The position numbers were made by a program, and so were the translations under genes. A stretch of DNA of 38,345 nucleotides from a virus, in IMG/VR virus record IMGVR_UViG_3300042874_000025, positions 1 to 38,345 of that record; one strand, written 5' to 3'. Shown here piece after piece: positions 21,280-29,084 of this stretch; positions within the stretch are counted from its first letter, which is position 1, and each line of letters opens with the position of its first letter. The notes under the pieces are model-generated. The model did no database searches, had not been told where the DNA came from, and worked only from the letters and a program-made list of their open reading frames with translations.

Positions 21280-23160
21280 TTATCCTGCGGAAACCTGCTC
21301 GATAACGATCGCGGACTTGGGTTGAATGAGAGCGCCAGAGATGCGAGTCTCCATCAAGTATTTGAATTGGTTGTAATCGATATCGAAATCGTCGAACATC
21401 GAAACCGCGCCACCTTTATCAGCGCCGATCACGTAGTCGCGAGGATTGACGAGAATGGCAATAAGGTTGAGCGTTGCGGCGGAAGGAAGCGTCACATCGC
21501 GGCTCACACCGGTCATCACAGGAACTTCAACGATCTTGGAGACACGAAGTGTCGCCTCGAGATCGGCCTGGGTGTTGTAGATGCGGCGGTTGGTTGTGTC
21601 TTTCACGAGCAACATATCAGTGAGGAAAGAGGTTGTTGTGAACAGGGTTGGCGAACCGAGTCCCTTGTAGAACTCACGGCTTCGAATGATCGCTTCGATG
21701 ATATCTTCGGTGTCACCAACAGCGGCAACTTCGATCCGGTGACTGTACATGACATCATCGCTGTAAATCGGGCGAATATTCGTCTCATTGATTTTGTCTT
21801 CGCTGGCTACATCACGACCATCGCCGATCAATACCGCTCGGGCAATTTCTTCATCGAGCATGATGCGCATTTCTTTCTTCAACCAAACGACAACATCCAG
21901 ATCGGTGATATCAACGATATCGTCACGATCAAGCTTCTGCTTTTTGTAGATGGTAGTCGGTGTGGTAATGCGGCGAAGCAAAGCGAAGACTTCTTCTTTC
22001 TTCAGTGCACCCTTGACATACCCGAGTGCACGGGCTGTTTCAACTGTGATATCGGCGGCCAGGGATTTGATTCGACTGAACGGGCTGTGGCGAGTACCGT
22101 TGATGATACTGTTGACCCAGGTCATGTCGCGCTGAATGAAGGTCGGTTCGTCGGTCAGAGTCTTGGCGTCAGGGAACAGGTAATCGACATTTTCGATACC
22201 ATAGGTCTGAATATGAGCGAGGAAGGCTTCACGCATGGAGCCAGATTGCTGCGCGTAGGAGAGGATCTCACCAAATTGCGCGTGAGTCAAGTGTGTGTCA
22301 GGTGCCTTTTCCTCAGTTTTATCGAAAACGTTCTTATGCATATTTTCTTCTCCTTTATTTGAGTTGATACTTGATTGTGAGATTTCATCGGAGGATGAAC
22401 CCATGGCGTCTGAAGCCATGCCGATAATAGCGTACAGGACATTCTTCTCTTTTTCTGAGAAACTGTCAAAGACTTCGTTCACAGTTTCGCCAGAACCTTC
22501 GTGGAAAATGGAATCGTCAGAGTCGTCTGATTGAGCAACATCGTCGTCTTCATCACCTACGTTGAGAGCCTGAGCAATCATAGCGTAAGCGACCTGTTTC
22601 TTCTTGTCGCTCATTGAGTCGAAAATATCTTTGATGGTTTCTGACTCTTCACTGGAATCTTCATGCTTCACGAATGATTGTTCGATGCGTGAATCTGTGA
22701 ATATGATGGCTTCATCGTCGAGATCGTCAGTTGATCCATCAGCATGCGCAATGGCTAAATAATCGATCTTAGCTCCAGGATTTGCACCGGAAAGGACCAG
22801 ACTGGCTTCGCGGATCATACCGTGCTGAACCATCTTCGATTTCTCCACCAGTTTATTGGCGTAGATCGAAATGGAGTCGATATCGCCATGTGCAACTGAT
22901 TCTTTAACAGCTCGACCACCGTCGGTGTCGTTGAACCAGCCGTACAAGTATACCCCATTTTGACGGTTTTCCAGGAGCCCGTGTCCAAGAATATTCATCG
23001 GATCACTATGGACATGTTGCCACACAAGTGGGACTATTTGTCCGTCGTTATGTTTGAACGCATCTCTCATGATCGTACGATCATCTGTACACTTTACTCC
23101 GTAGACAGTAGCGTATCCACTAAAATCACAAGTGCTTTTATCTTTGGTAAGTTTTGTCAT
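21280..23160 (-). CDS. Prohead protease fused to HK97-type major capsid protein
   Basis: 626 aa. Residues 1 to about 140 are an HK97-type serine protease of prohead maturation. H49 lies in LVWQHV, and S120 in REASLVLSGANPGA, the usual His and Ser positions. Residues about 173-255 hold two copies of a short acidic module (ETIKDIFDSMSDKKKQVAYA; ETVNEVFDSFSEKEKNVLYA), probably scaffold-like. From M274 (MHKNVFDKTEE...) the chain is an HK97-fold capsid protein, with KGALKKEEVFALLRRITTPT, VVWLKKEMRIMLDEEIARAV and LIGDGRD. An internal AAAGGAG with ATG at 22341 would make the 353-aa capsid protein on its own. The gene overlaps the portal gene by four bases. Confidence 0.9.
   Translation of the reverse strand: MTKLTKDKSTCDFSGYATVYGVKCTDDRTIMRDAFKHNDGQIVPLVWQHVHSDPMNILGHGLLENRQNGVYLYGWFNDTDGGRAVKESVAHGDIDSISIYANKLVEKSKMVQHGMIREASLVLSGANPGAKIDYLAIAHADGSTDDLDDEAIIFTDSRIEQSFVKHEDSSEESETIKDIFDSMSDKKKQVAYAMIAQALNVGDEDDDVAQSDDSDDSIFHEGSGETVNEVFDSFSEKEKNVLYAIIGMASDAMGSSSDEISQSSINSNKGEENMHKNVFDKTEEKAPDTHLTHAQFGEILSYAQQSGSMREAFLAHIQTYGIENVDYLFPDAKTLTDEPTFIQRDMTWVNSIINGTRHSPFSRIKSLAADITVETARALGYVKGALKKEEVFALLRRITTPTTIYKKQKLDRDDIVDITDLDVVVWLKKEMRIMLDEEIARAVLIGDGRDVASEDKINETNIRPIYSDDVMYSHRIEVAAVGDTEDIIEAIIRSREFYKGLGSPTLFTTTSFLTDMLLVKDTTNRRIYNTQADLEATLRVSKIVEVPVMTGVSRDVTLPSAATLNLIAILVNPRDYVIGADKGGAVSMFDDFDIDYNQFKYLMETRISGALIQPKSAIVIEQVSAG
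22339..22356 (-). promoter_or_regulatory. Internal ribosome binding site for the capsid protein
   Basis: Within the protease-capsid frame, AAAGGAG (22356-22350) stands eight bases before an in-frame ATG (22341-22339), at the boundary between the acidic linker and the capsid domain. This site decides an internal start. Capsid protein would be made in excess over the fused protease, as virions need hundreds of capsid but few protease copies. Confidence 0.7.
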
Positions 23161-24407
23161 ACAATCTCCTTTTTAGGCATCGTTTTAACTGAAGCCGGAT
23201 TAGCTACCTTCTCCTCGGAAGGATCCGTAGCTTTGTTTAAATTCTTGTTGCGCAATTCATCTGCCCCTGGATCATCACTGGGTTTAAGTCCAATGACAGA
23301 CCTAAGTTCGTTGGAGGTGACAATCTCATTACGAGTAAACTTGTCTGCAAACTCCGCGAGATCTTTGATCGGGACCAATTTAAACGGATCTCTGAATGCC
23401 ATAATGGATTGTCCCTGAGTACGTGCGGTCTTTGATAAGAACGTTCGTTTCATACCATTAACAATCGCGGCCATCGTAGGCTCAACTAATCTAGAGTGAT
23501 AGTTGAGCATTGTCGCTTCATCGGCGGTCCCATCAAATACGCTTTGCGTTATACCTAACTGGCTGTACAGCATACTCGTCAGGAATTCCACTTGCGCCAT
23601 AAGATTGTTTTCTATAGGACGATTCAACTGAGTCACTTTCTCTACGCCATCGATATATCCGATGCCCAGTTTTTTGTTGTTCAACTGAGATTCGAGATTG
23701 GCCACACGTTCATTTGCTTGTTTTTGTCGCTCGTCAGTTTTGACAGCGAAGGGTAACTGAATAATAAGATCCAATTTACCAACACCGCTTGCATCGATCG
23801 AGTCTAGGAGATTCAGCTTAGAGATGAGTCTCTTTAATACGGAGTTAGGTTCGTTCATCACAGAGTAAAATGGATTTTCTATGACAGCAACAGTGGTTTT
23901 TGGCAGAATCAATTCTTCCTGTACGCCTAGTCGATCGTTATACGCTTTAACTCGAACGTGACCAGGATACCATTCGATTATCTTACCGACTCTCATCGTA
24001 TGAATATCATAAGAGGAGGAATCGTTGGGGTTCGAAGAAGTATCCACAGGAACGATAGCAGCTGTTCCTTCATTGAATAGAGTCATGACAATATCTTGGA
24101 CGAAGGCTCTTCCTGTTTGGTCTATATTCGCAGATAGAGTTAGACAATCGTTAAGAGGAGAATTTATAGGACCAAGATACTGTAGATCTTCGTTGACCCG
24201 ACAATGAACTATTGGTAGAGCGGCAACGTCAACAGATCCTCTTAAATATAACCCTCCGATAATAGACTTCTCGTTAGTACCTGTGAATCTGTTACGATCC
24301 GGCCTCATAGAATAACTAGGGCCTTTGTCGTTTCTTTCGGTGGTAGGGTCCCTACTCGTGAATGCGTTCCAAGCAGATTTAAATCTACCTAAAAATGTAT
24401 CTGGCAT
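23157..24407 (-). CDS. Portal protein, HK97 family
   Basis: 416 aa. Forms the dodecameric ring at one capsid vertex through which DNA passes. LKRLISKLNLLDSIDASGVG, then KLDLIIQLPFAVKTD, and later FLTSMLYSQLGITQSVFDGT with ADEATMLNYHSRLVEPTMAA, are the conserved C-terminal core of HK97-type portals. The end, IVTSNELRSVIGLKPSDDPG followed by ADELRNKNL, is also typical. AAAGGAGG lies before the ATG. Order TerL, portal, protease-capsid is standard. Confidence 0.95.
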   Translation of the reverse strand: MPDTFLGRFKSAWNAFTSRDPTTERNDKGPSYSMRPDRNRFTGTNEKSIIGGLYLRGSVDVAALPIVHCRVNEDLQYLGPINSPLNDCLTLSANIDQTGRAFVQDIVMTLFNEGTAAIVPVDTSSNPNDSSSYDIHTMRVGKIIEWYPGHVRVKAYNDRLGVQEELILPKTTVAVIENPFYSVMNEPNSVLKRLISKLNLLDSIDASGVGKLDLIIQLPFAVKTDERQKQANERVANLESQLNNKKLGIGYIDGVEKVTQLNRPIENNLMAQVEFLTSMLYSQLGITQSVFDGTADEATMLNYHSRLVEPTMAAIVNGMKRTFLSKTARTQGQSIMAFRDPFKLVPIKDLAEFADKFTRNEIVTSNELRSVIGLKPSDDPGADELRNKNLNKATDPSEEKVANPASVKTMPKKEIV

Positions 24408-24422
24408 AAGTTGTCGCCTCCT

Positions 24423-26168
24423 TTATTCAAAGTCTTCTTTATGGTTTTTGTGGGCAATATAGGCATCCATCATAGCAGATACACTGTCGATTTTGTCTGC
24501 GTAGCGCTTTTTTAGAAGCTTCCGATTACCGTTAGTATCTTCGATCGTAACACAATTACCCATGGCAAACGACATTAAATCCTCGTCAAATATGAGCATT
24601 CGTTCTTCGGATAAAGTCTTTAATTCGCCTAATGGTACAGATTCGGTTTTGGCTCCCTGAATAACCTTTTCGACAGCATGTTCTCCGTTCTCTCTTGTCC
24701 ATCGCTCGACAAATTCACGAGCATTGTATGGATCGAAGCCTAAAGCTCTAACGTCATACGACGAAGATCTTATGAAAGAGTCCAGGTCATCGTAGACTTC
24801 CATCATATCAAGAACTGTACACTCAAGAACTTGAAGGCTTCCCTCAGCTAGAAACTGTTCATACTTAATTCTCATGGCTGTGGGCAGTTTAGAAAGAGTT
24901 AGAGAGGAAATATAGCACCTAGTCTTAACTCCGAACTTCCCTCTCTGAAGAGGGAACAGAAAAGTGAATGCGCAGAAATCATCACCTTGAGAAAGATCAG
25001 CCCCAAGAGCACACGGTAAAGACCAAAAGTCTCGCTTTAGGTGTGGAAGAGTTTCTTCGTAAGTGAAGAAATATGTGTAGCCTTCCATCGGTATACCAAA
25101 TCTCTTGGCTAGAATATCGTTGCGAGAAGCAGGCGCTGATTCGGCTCTTTCCACCTCAAGTTGATAAGTCTCATAAGAGACTGTCTTTCCTATGTTGGGG
25201 TTAGCTTTAAGCCACATCGCTGGATCAGAAACTTCTTTGACATCATCAAGTTTATAGTAGAAAATTGAAACGTGTGGATTGATGTAATCGCCCTTAAGAA
25301 TGTCAAGTAACTCCATTTTTATTGTGTCGCCGGAACTATTACGGACTGTTCCTTCCGAACTCATGGCAACAATCAGGTAGTCATTCAACTTGGACGCACC
25401 TTGTTCTAAAGCACCGATCACGTCTTCTCTTATATCCCCAGAGAGCCATTCGTCTACAGTTGAAATCTTCGGGCGTAAACCTTGAAGTTTATTGATAGAC
25501 ATAGGTCTGATCTCCAGAAGAGATCCGGTCAAAAAATTCTCTATGCCTTTCTTAGTGGAAGCTAGCTTCTGCCGATTAGCTTTTGACCCAGTAGTGTTCT
25601 GTAAAGACCCCTCCGTTAGGAATTGAAACAAGGGACCTCTGGATCTTACAACGGATGTTCTTATAGGGGAAAGAATTTCTTCCGCTTGCTTCATGGTGGG
25701 AGCACTTGTGATTTGATGGGTTGTTTCGGTATCAACGTTTAGAAAGAAATTTTGTATCGCTGATCCGTACATAGATTTAGCCGCACCTCTTGCAACGATC
25801 AAATATTGCTTGTTGATCAATCGCTTCTTAATCTTTCGCCGAACATACCTCCCACCATGACCATCTGGACTTGGTTCGTAAACACTTCTAGTAACGAAGT
25901 AGTACCACGCAAAAATCTGCTCAGCCCATAACTTAAAGCTGTCTAACAGATGAAGATCTGATCCATCAGTAAGAGTTAGCTCGTTTTCGCAGTATAGAAT
26001 GAATCCCTCTACGGCATCCTGATCATAATATATTTCAGGATTATCTACGAGGGCATCTATACGATTCATTTCTAGAGATATTTCTCTGCAAACGGGTATG
26101 TCACCTCTTAGAACCTTGTCTCTAAATTCCCCGTAATATATAGGGGTGGCAGTGTTTGACAGAGGCAT
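24423..26168 (-). CDS. Terminase large subunit
   Basis: 581 aa, the packaging motor and nuclease. The Walker A-like motif is ARGAAKS at about 126-132 (YLIVARGAAKSMYGSA), with Walker B around STVDEWLSG. RGAAKS followed by the motif SAPTMKQAEEILSPIR is typical of HK97/phiC31-type terminases. The C-terminal RNase H-like nuclease has GADLSQGDDFCAFTF, then LGFDPYNAREFVERW and KIDSVSAMMDAYIAHK, which supply the metal-binding Asp residues. It is preceded by a weak AAAGGCGG site and lies two bases from the preceding gene, so it is probably translationally coupled. Confidence 0.95.
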   Translation of the reverse strand: MPLSNTATPIYYGEFRDKVLRGDIPVCREISLEMNRIDALVDNPEIYYDQDAVEGFILYCENELTLTDGSDLHLLDSFKLWAEQIFAWYYFVTRSVYEPSPDGHGGRYVRRKIKKRLINKQYLIVARGAAKSMYGSAIQNFFLNVDTETTHQITSAPTMKQAEEILSPIRTSVVRSRGPLFQFLTEGSLQNTTGSKANRQKLASTKKGIENFLTGSLLEIRPMSINKLQGLRPKISTVDEWLSGDIREDVIGALEQGASKLNDYLIVAMSSEGTVRNSSGDTIKMELLDILKGDYINPHVSIFYYKLDDVKEVSDPAMWLKANPNIGKTVSYETYQLEVERAESAPASRNDILAKRFGIPMEGYTYFFTYEETLPHLKRDFWSLPCALGADLSQGDDFCAFTFLFPLQRGKFGVKTRCYISSLTLSKLPTAMRIKYEQFLAEGSLQVLECTVLDMMEVYDDLDSFIRSSSYDVRALGFDPYNAREFVERWTRENGEHAVEKVIQGAKTESVPLGELKTLSEERMLIFDEDLMSFAMGNCVTIEDTNGNRKLLKKRYADKIDSVSAMMDAYIAHKNHKEDFE

Positions 26169-26170
26169 GG

Positions 26171-26551
26171 CTAACCGCCTTTAGGTACTAGTTTTATTAA
26201 ATTGGCGGCCTGATCGAGGATAGTGCTTTTATTTTCGATCATATATTTGATAGCAAGGGCAGAGGCGCTAGCCACAAAAGTAGATACCATCATCTTACCT
26301 TGACTAGCCAATATATCATTTACTGCTTTAACAGCGGGATGAGATGGTTTAACTGTAAGATCTTTGTATTGCCTCTCAAGCTGGATACGCTCTGCCGCCT
26401 TACGTATTTGAAGATTGCTGAGCTCGTGAACCTGCTTACCCTTTACCTCTGTGAGAACTTTACGGTCCTCTGAAGATGGACCCGACGCCTTACGCCTGCC
26501 CCATTTCATCCCTAAAATGCCGAAATGAAATATGGATTTCTTTTGGTCCAT
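26171..26551 (-). CDS. GMKWG-motif protein, 126 aa
   Basis: The N-terminus MDQKKSIFHFGILGMKWGRR carries the HxGILGMKWGxR motif, found at the start or within many proteins encoded next to terminase and portal in phages of Bacillota. The rest is a charged helical region, then one hydrophobic segment (MMVSTFVASASALAIKYMIE). AAGGAGG precedes the ATG. The next gene upstream encodes a second protein with the same N-terminal 15 residues, so these are paralogues or share a tag. The function of the motif is unknown; it may target proteins to the procapsid. Confidence 0.75.
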   Translation of the reverse strand: MDQKKSIFHFGILGMKWGRRKASGPSSEDRKVLTEVKGKQVHELSNLQIRKAAERIQLERQYKDLTVKPSHPAVKAVNDILASQGKMMVSTFVASASALAIKYMIENKSTILDQAANLIKLVPKGG

Positions 26552-26561
26552 ACAGACCTCC

Positions 26562-27161
26562 TTACGGGTTTTTGATTGCTTGATAGGCTATCGCCCCGAT
26601 ACCAGCTATTAAAATTGCTCTGTTGATGGCAATCCCCGCAGTAACTTTATACGGCGGAAGGGCTTCATATTCAGTATCAAACTCTTTGGCTGCCTTGCGT
26701 AAAAGAATCGAACCAGCTCTTACTTGGGCTTTTCCGGCTGCGCGTAAAGAGGTAGTCATTCCGTACCTGGCTTTCTCTGTACCTCTTGCTATCGAGGCCT
26801 CAGCGCTTTTCGATCGTCTGTCAAGTTTGTCGGCCATTGATGAAATACGATTTGACATCTCGCTATTGTGGGCTTTCTTGGAAGCTTCAGATTCTTTAAA
26901 TTTAGCAAGCACCTTTGGTGCACCAGCAGCAATGGCCTTGACAGCCTTTGCAGTTGGGGTTTTTCCTGCAAGACCGACGACTGCTTTTGCTACTTTTCCG
27001 AGTGGGGTTTTTGCAGCAAGATTACCGACTGCCTTAGCTGCTTTCACGGTAGGTAGTCTCGATATCAAACTACCGCCACTGGAGCCTTCAGCTTTGCGCC
27101 GTCCCCATTTCATTCCTAAAATGCCGAAATGAAAGATTGATTTTTCTTCTTCGTTGTCCAT
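26562..27161 (-). CDS. GMKWG-motif protein, 199 aa
   Basis: I start it at the ATG at 27161 (MDNEEEKSIFHFGILGMKWG), nine bases after AAGGAG; the frame extends to 27182. After the shared KSIFHFGILGMKWGRRKA come three short repeats rich in K, A and V (PTVKAAKAVGNLAAKTPLGK; VAKAVVGLAGKTPTAKAVKA), a charged helix and a C-terminal hydrophobic segment (AGIAINRAILIAGIGAIAYQ). Basic (lysine-rich), it could bind DNA or the capsid interior. Same tag as its neighbour. Confidence 0.75.
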   Translation of the reverse strand: MDNEEEKSIFHFGILGMKWGRRKAEGSSGGSLISRLPTVKAAKAVGNLAAKTPLGKVAKAVVGLAGKTPTAKAVKAIAAGAPKVLAKFKESEASKKAHNSEMSNRISSMADKLDRRSKSAEASIARGTEKARYGMTTSLRAAGKAQVRAGSILLRKAAKEFDTEYEALPPYKVTAGIAINRAILIAGIGAIAYQAIKNP

Positions 27162-27165
27162 TATA

Positions 27166-27543
27166 CTATTCTCCTTCTTCAATTATTGGAATCGGTCTTG
27201 CATCTATCACAGCATTATCGGCCTGAACGGTCAGCCGAAATTCAGCCTCTGCTACAATCTGCTGAAACGCTGCGAGTACGTAACTCATCGGCGGCGGATC
27301 AAAAGCTAATTTGACCTTCATGTAAATATAAGTTTTAGCAAGCTCGTAGAGCTTAGATTCGCCAAGGAATTGCCCCCATGTAGCTGTGGCATCTGAGATT
27401 GAGAATATCAAAGCTGACCCTACACCAAGAAACTTAAGGGTCCCCATCGCAGCATTTATAAATACGATCAATTCCGTATCAAAATCTGTGACGTCCTCAG
27501 TAATACCGAGCATCCCTTTGATAGTATTAAGGATACTGTCCAT
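27166..27543 (-). CDS. Head-tail connector protein (gp6-like)
   Basis: 125 aa. MDSILNTIKGMLGITEDVTD, then FDTELIVFINAAMGTLKFLG, then LYELAKTYIYMKVKLAFDPP with SYVLAAFQQIVAEAEFRL. The helical layout, with an early (D/E)xxLxxxIxxA pattern and a late L-x-E-x-E-x-R-L helix, is that of adaptor proteins bound under the portal. Its gene lies upstream of TerL instead of downstream of the capsid gene, a local order I have seen in related phages. It overlaps its upstream neighbour by 17 bases. Confidence 0.75.
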   Translation of the reverse strand: MDSILNTIKGMLGITEDVTDFDTELIVFINAAMGTLKFLGVGSALIFSISDATATWGQFLGESKLYELAKTYIYMKVKLAFDPPPMSYVLAAFQQIVAEAEFRLTVQADNAVIDARPIPIIEEGE

Positions 27544-27895
27544 GATCCACTTCCTTCACGAACTTGGCAACTACATAACCCGTCCGAAGAACTGCATCAG
27601 TTGTTCGAACCAAAAGCCACTCGCCATTCAGAGTATCGGTAAGAAAGATGTCGTTTCGCTTAGCTACGAATAAAATCTTGGCCCTCATGTTTGGGGCTTC
27701 GCGGACGTTGAGGATCTCGATGATTGTCTGAACACGAATATCACCAACAGGTAAGAATTCCTCTTGTTGCAAAACCTTAGAAACAGCTTCGATGCGTTCG
27801 ACTTCTTCGTTAACCAGTTTAGAGTCTTCCGTGTCATTATTTAGACCGAAAGCTGCTGGTTTGGGACTTGCGCTTTTGCGTTTAATTTCAGGCAT
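27527..27895 (-). CDS. SH3-like domain protein, 122 aa
   Basis: Residues about 50-118 form a bacterial SH3-type domain: QTIIEILNVREAPNMRAKIL, then FVAKRNDIFL and GEWLLVRTTDAVLRTGYVVA. The N-terminal third is charged and low in complexity (KRKSASPKPAAFGLNNDTED). AAAAAGGAGG precedes the ATG. The role inside the packaging/head gene group is unclear; it could be a virion protein with a cell-wall-binding domain. Confidence 0.75.
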   Translation of the reverse strand: MPEIKRKSASPKPAAFGLNNDTEDSKLVNEEVERIEAVSKVLQQEEFLPVGDIRVQTIIEILNVREAPNMRAKILFVAKRNDIFLTDTLNGEWLLVRTTDAVLRTGYVVAKFVKEVDHGQYP

Positions 27896-27907
27896 GATGC
27901 CTCCTTT

Positions 27908-27997
27908 TTATGACGTACTATTGTTGTGGACTTCAACGGAAGCGTCTAGCTCTTCCTTAGGATCATTGATTCCTCCTATTAAAAAATCACCATAGAT
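27908..27997 (-). CDS. Possible small protein with non-standard start, about 29 aa
   Basis: The gap between the HNH and SH3 genes has an open frame reading IYGDFLIGGINDPKEELDAS, then VEVHNNSTS, then TAA. It looks like protein and resembles small proteins I have met in gut phages, but has no ATG, GTG or TTG in frame. AGGAG lies six bases before ATC (27997). If translated it would use ATC or ATA, or it may be the remnant of a gene. Low confidence. Confidence 0.3.
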   Translation of the reverse strand: MYGDFLIGGINDPKEELDASVEVHNNSTS

Positions 27998-28403
27998 TCG
28001 TATCTCCTGGTTCCCTTGGTTTTGAAAGTCGAATTAGATTGGACTCATCCCCATAATGTATAGCCAGATGTGTAGATCCACTGACACAGATAAGATATTC
28101 TGGATCCAAGATCCTACGAATATTATTCTCAATATCATTTAGAGTTAAAGGGTTCATATGATGTACTGTTATAACCCCTCCGATCTCAAAACCTTCAATC
28201 CCTAAGTCACGTCCGTTATCCCTAACTATAACTTGACGACGAGCGAGACGCCATTCGGTAGATCTATAAAATTCCTGGTTAAAAACTCGATCATAACCAA
28301 AAGTAGATCTACCAACAGAACCTGTGATTCTTAGAAATTGGTACCTCTCCTCGAAAGTAGCTAGAAGCTTAAGATCTGAATACCTTCTAATTATCTGCTT
28401 CAT
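27987..28403 (-). CDS. HNH endonuclease-like protein
   Basis: 138 aa. EWRLARRQVIVRDNGRDLGI leads to GGVITVHHMNPLTLNDIENN and SGSTHLAIHYGDES. The central VHHMNP, with a second H in THLAIHYG, is the HNH core. Genes of this family beside the small terminase are common; HNH proteins near terminases take part in DNA cutting during packaging in several phages (as with HK97 gp74). It overlaps the small terminase gene by 17 bases. Confidence 0.8.
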   Translation of the reverse strand: MKQIIRRYSDLKLLATFEERYQFLRITGSVGRSTFGYDRVFNQEFYRSTEWRLARRQVIVRDNGRDLGIEGFEIGGVITVHHMNPLTLNDIENNIRRILDPEYLICVSGSTHLAIHYGDESNLIRLSKPREPGDTNLW

Positions 28404-28812
28404 CTTGCACTCTGATCTTAATCTTGCCGTTTCCGCTGTATGCTTTCATCGCGTCGATTGCGTTCTGAACTAGGACTTTAGTGTCTTTCGCAGTTTCAAG
28501 GGATTCTGTCTTGGCTCTTAAAAGGGCGTTCTCTTGTACGAGCTTCTCTTTCTCAAGCTTTTCTTTAGTCGAGCCTATTTTTAAGAAGTGAGTCATGACT
28601 TGCGAAGACGCAGTACCAGCCTTTATCTGTCTGGCGGCCAGATCGATCGTCATACTAATTAGTTGGTTCTCTCTTGCCTCGACAGTTCTTCCTGGTCTTG
28701 GGGTGGGCTTAACTTTAGGTTCTTCATATTCGTCGTCAATGTTCCCAGGAAGAATTCGTTTACGTTTTATGATAGTCTGTGATCTCTTCGGAGACTTCTT
28801 GGGGACAGCCAT
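28387..28812 (-). CDS. Terminase small subunit-like protein
   Basis: 141 aa from the ATG at 28812 (MAVPKKSPKRSQTIIKRKRI), with GGAGGTGAT upstream, one of the best ribosome binding sites in the window. The basic N-terminus is followed by ARENQLISMTIDLAARQIKA, then GTASSQVMTHFLKIGSTKEK and a coiled-coil (LEKEKLVQENALLRAKTESL). This (GTASSQVxTHFLKxG, then coiled coil) is a pattern of small-terminase proteins in gut siphophages. The subunit recognises the packaging site, possibly in the adjacent non-coding region. Confidence 0.8.
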   Translation of the reverse strand: MAVPKKSPKRSQTIIKRKRILPGNIDDEYEEPKVKPTPRPGRTVEARENQLISMTIDLAARQIKAGTASSQVMTHFLKIGSTKEKLEKEKLVQENALLRAKTESLETAKDTKVLVQNAIDAMKAYSGNGKIKIRVQDEADN

Positions 28813-28857
28813 AACAATCACCTCCAGTTCTTAAGATTTATATTCTAGTTTTGGAAT

Positions 28858-29011
28858 AGATAGAGTAGACTTTTGACTTAAACTCCAAGAATTCACACAC
28901 ACTTTATACTAGCTTACGCCGACATTGTGTATTCTTGAAAGGAGAAACCCGTTCACCCGCAGGTTTTTTGTTGTGAGTCCTTGAAGTCTAAGTTAAAAGT
29001 CTACTCTATCT
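28858..29011. repeat. 38-bp imperfect inverted repeat
   Basis: 28859-28896 and 28973-29010 are reverse complements at 33 of 38 positions, starting GATAGAGTAGACTTTT at the outer end, with 76 bases between. All five differences are transitions. In minus-strand RNA three of them would be G-U pairs, leaving two mismatches, which is consistent with selection for an RNA structure as well as a DNA site. Confidence 0.8.
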
Positions 29012-29047
29012 CTACCCCCGGGGCTTTTTTTATGAGCCACGCGATTG

Positions 29048-29083
29048 ATAGAGGGGGTATATATCGCGACACCCCCCCTCTAT
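29048..29083 (-). other. Strong hairpin after the 105-aa gene
   Basis: ATAGAGGGGG (29048-29057) pairs perfectly with CCCCCTCTAT (29074-29083). The loop contains the palindrome TCGCGA. It follows the stop codon of the 105-aa gene at once but has no U-tract, so it may stabilise the transcript end or mark a protein-binding site, not terminate on its own. Confidence 0.6.
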
Positions 29084-29084
29084 G

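Larger units (their letters stand above)
28822..29084. other. Non-coding region upstream of the terminase genes, possible packaging site
   Basis: About 260 bases without a credible gene. It holds a 38-bp imperfect inverted repeat (28859-28896 / 28973-29010) and a separate 10-bp perfect hairpin (29048-29083). On the minus strand TATAAA at 28908-28903 is a weak -10 candidate, and the small terminase ribosome binding site is at the edge. Packaging sites (cos or pac) often lie directly before the small terminase gene, so the repeats could be binding sites for that protein. This is inference from position. Confidence 0.45.

Noticed and set aside
21271-22362. Plus-strand open frame of 363 aa opposite the capsid gene
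   Set aside because: It is the mirror of a strongly coding minus-strand gene, lacks a good ribosome binding site and its product has no family features; it follows from codon bias.
29010-29040. Plus-strand terminator CCCCGGGG followed by seven T
   Set aside because: The stem is a self-complementary octamer that cannot form a hairpin with a proper loop, and no plus-strand gene precedes it.
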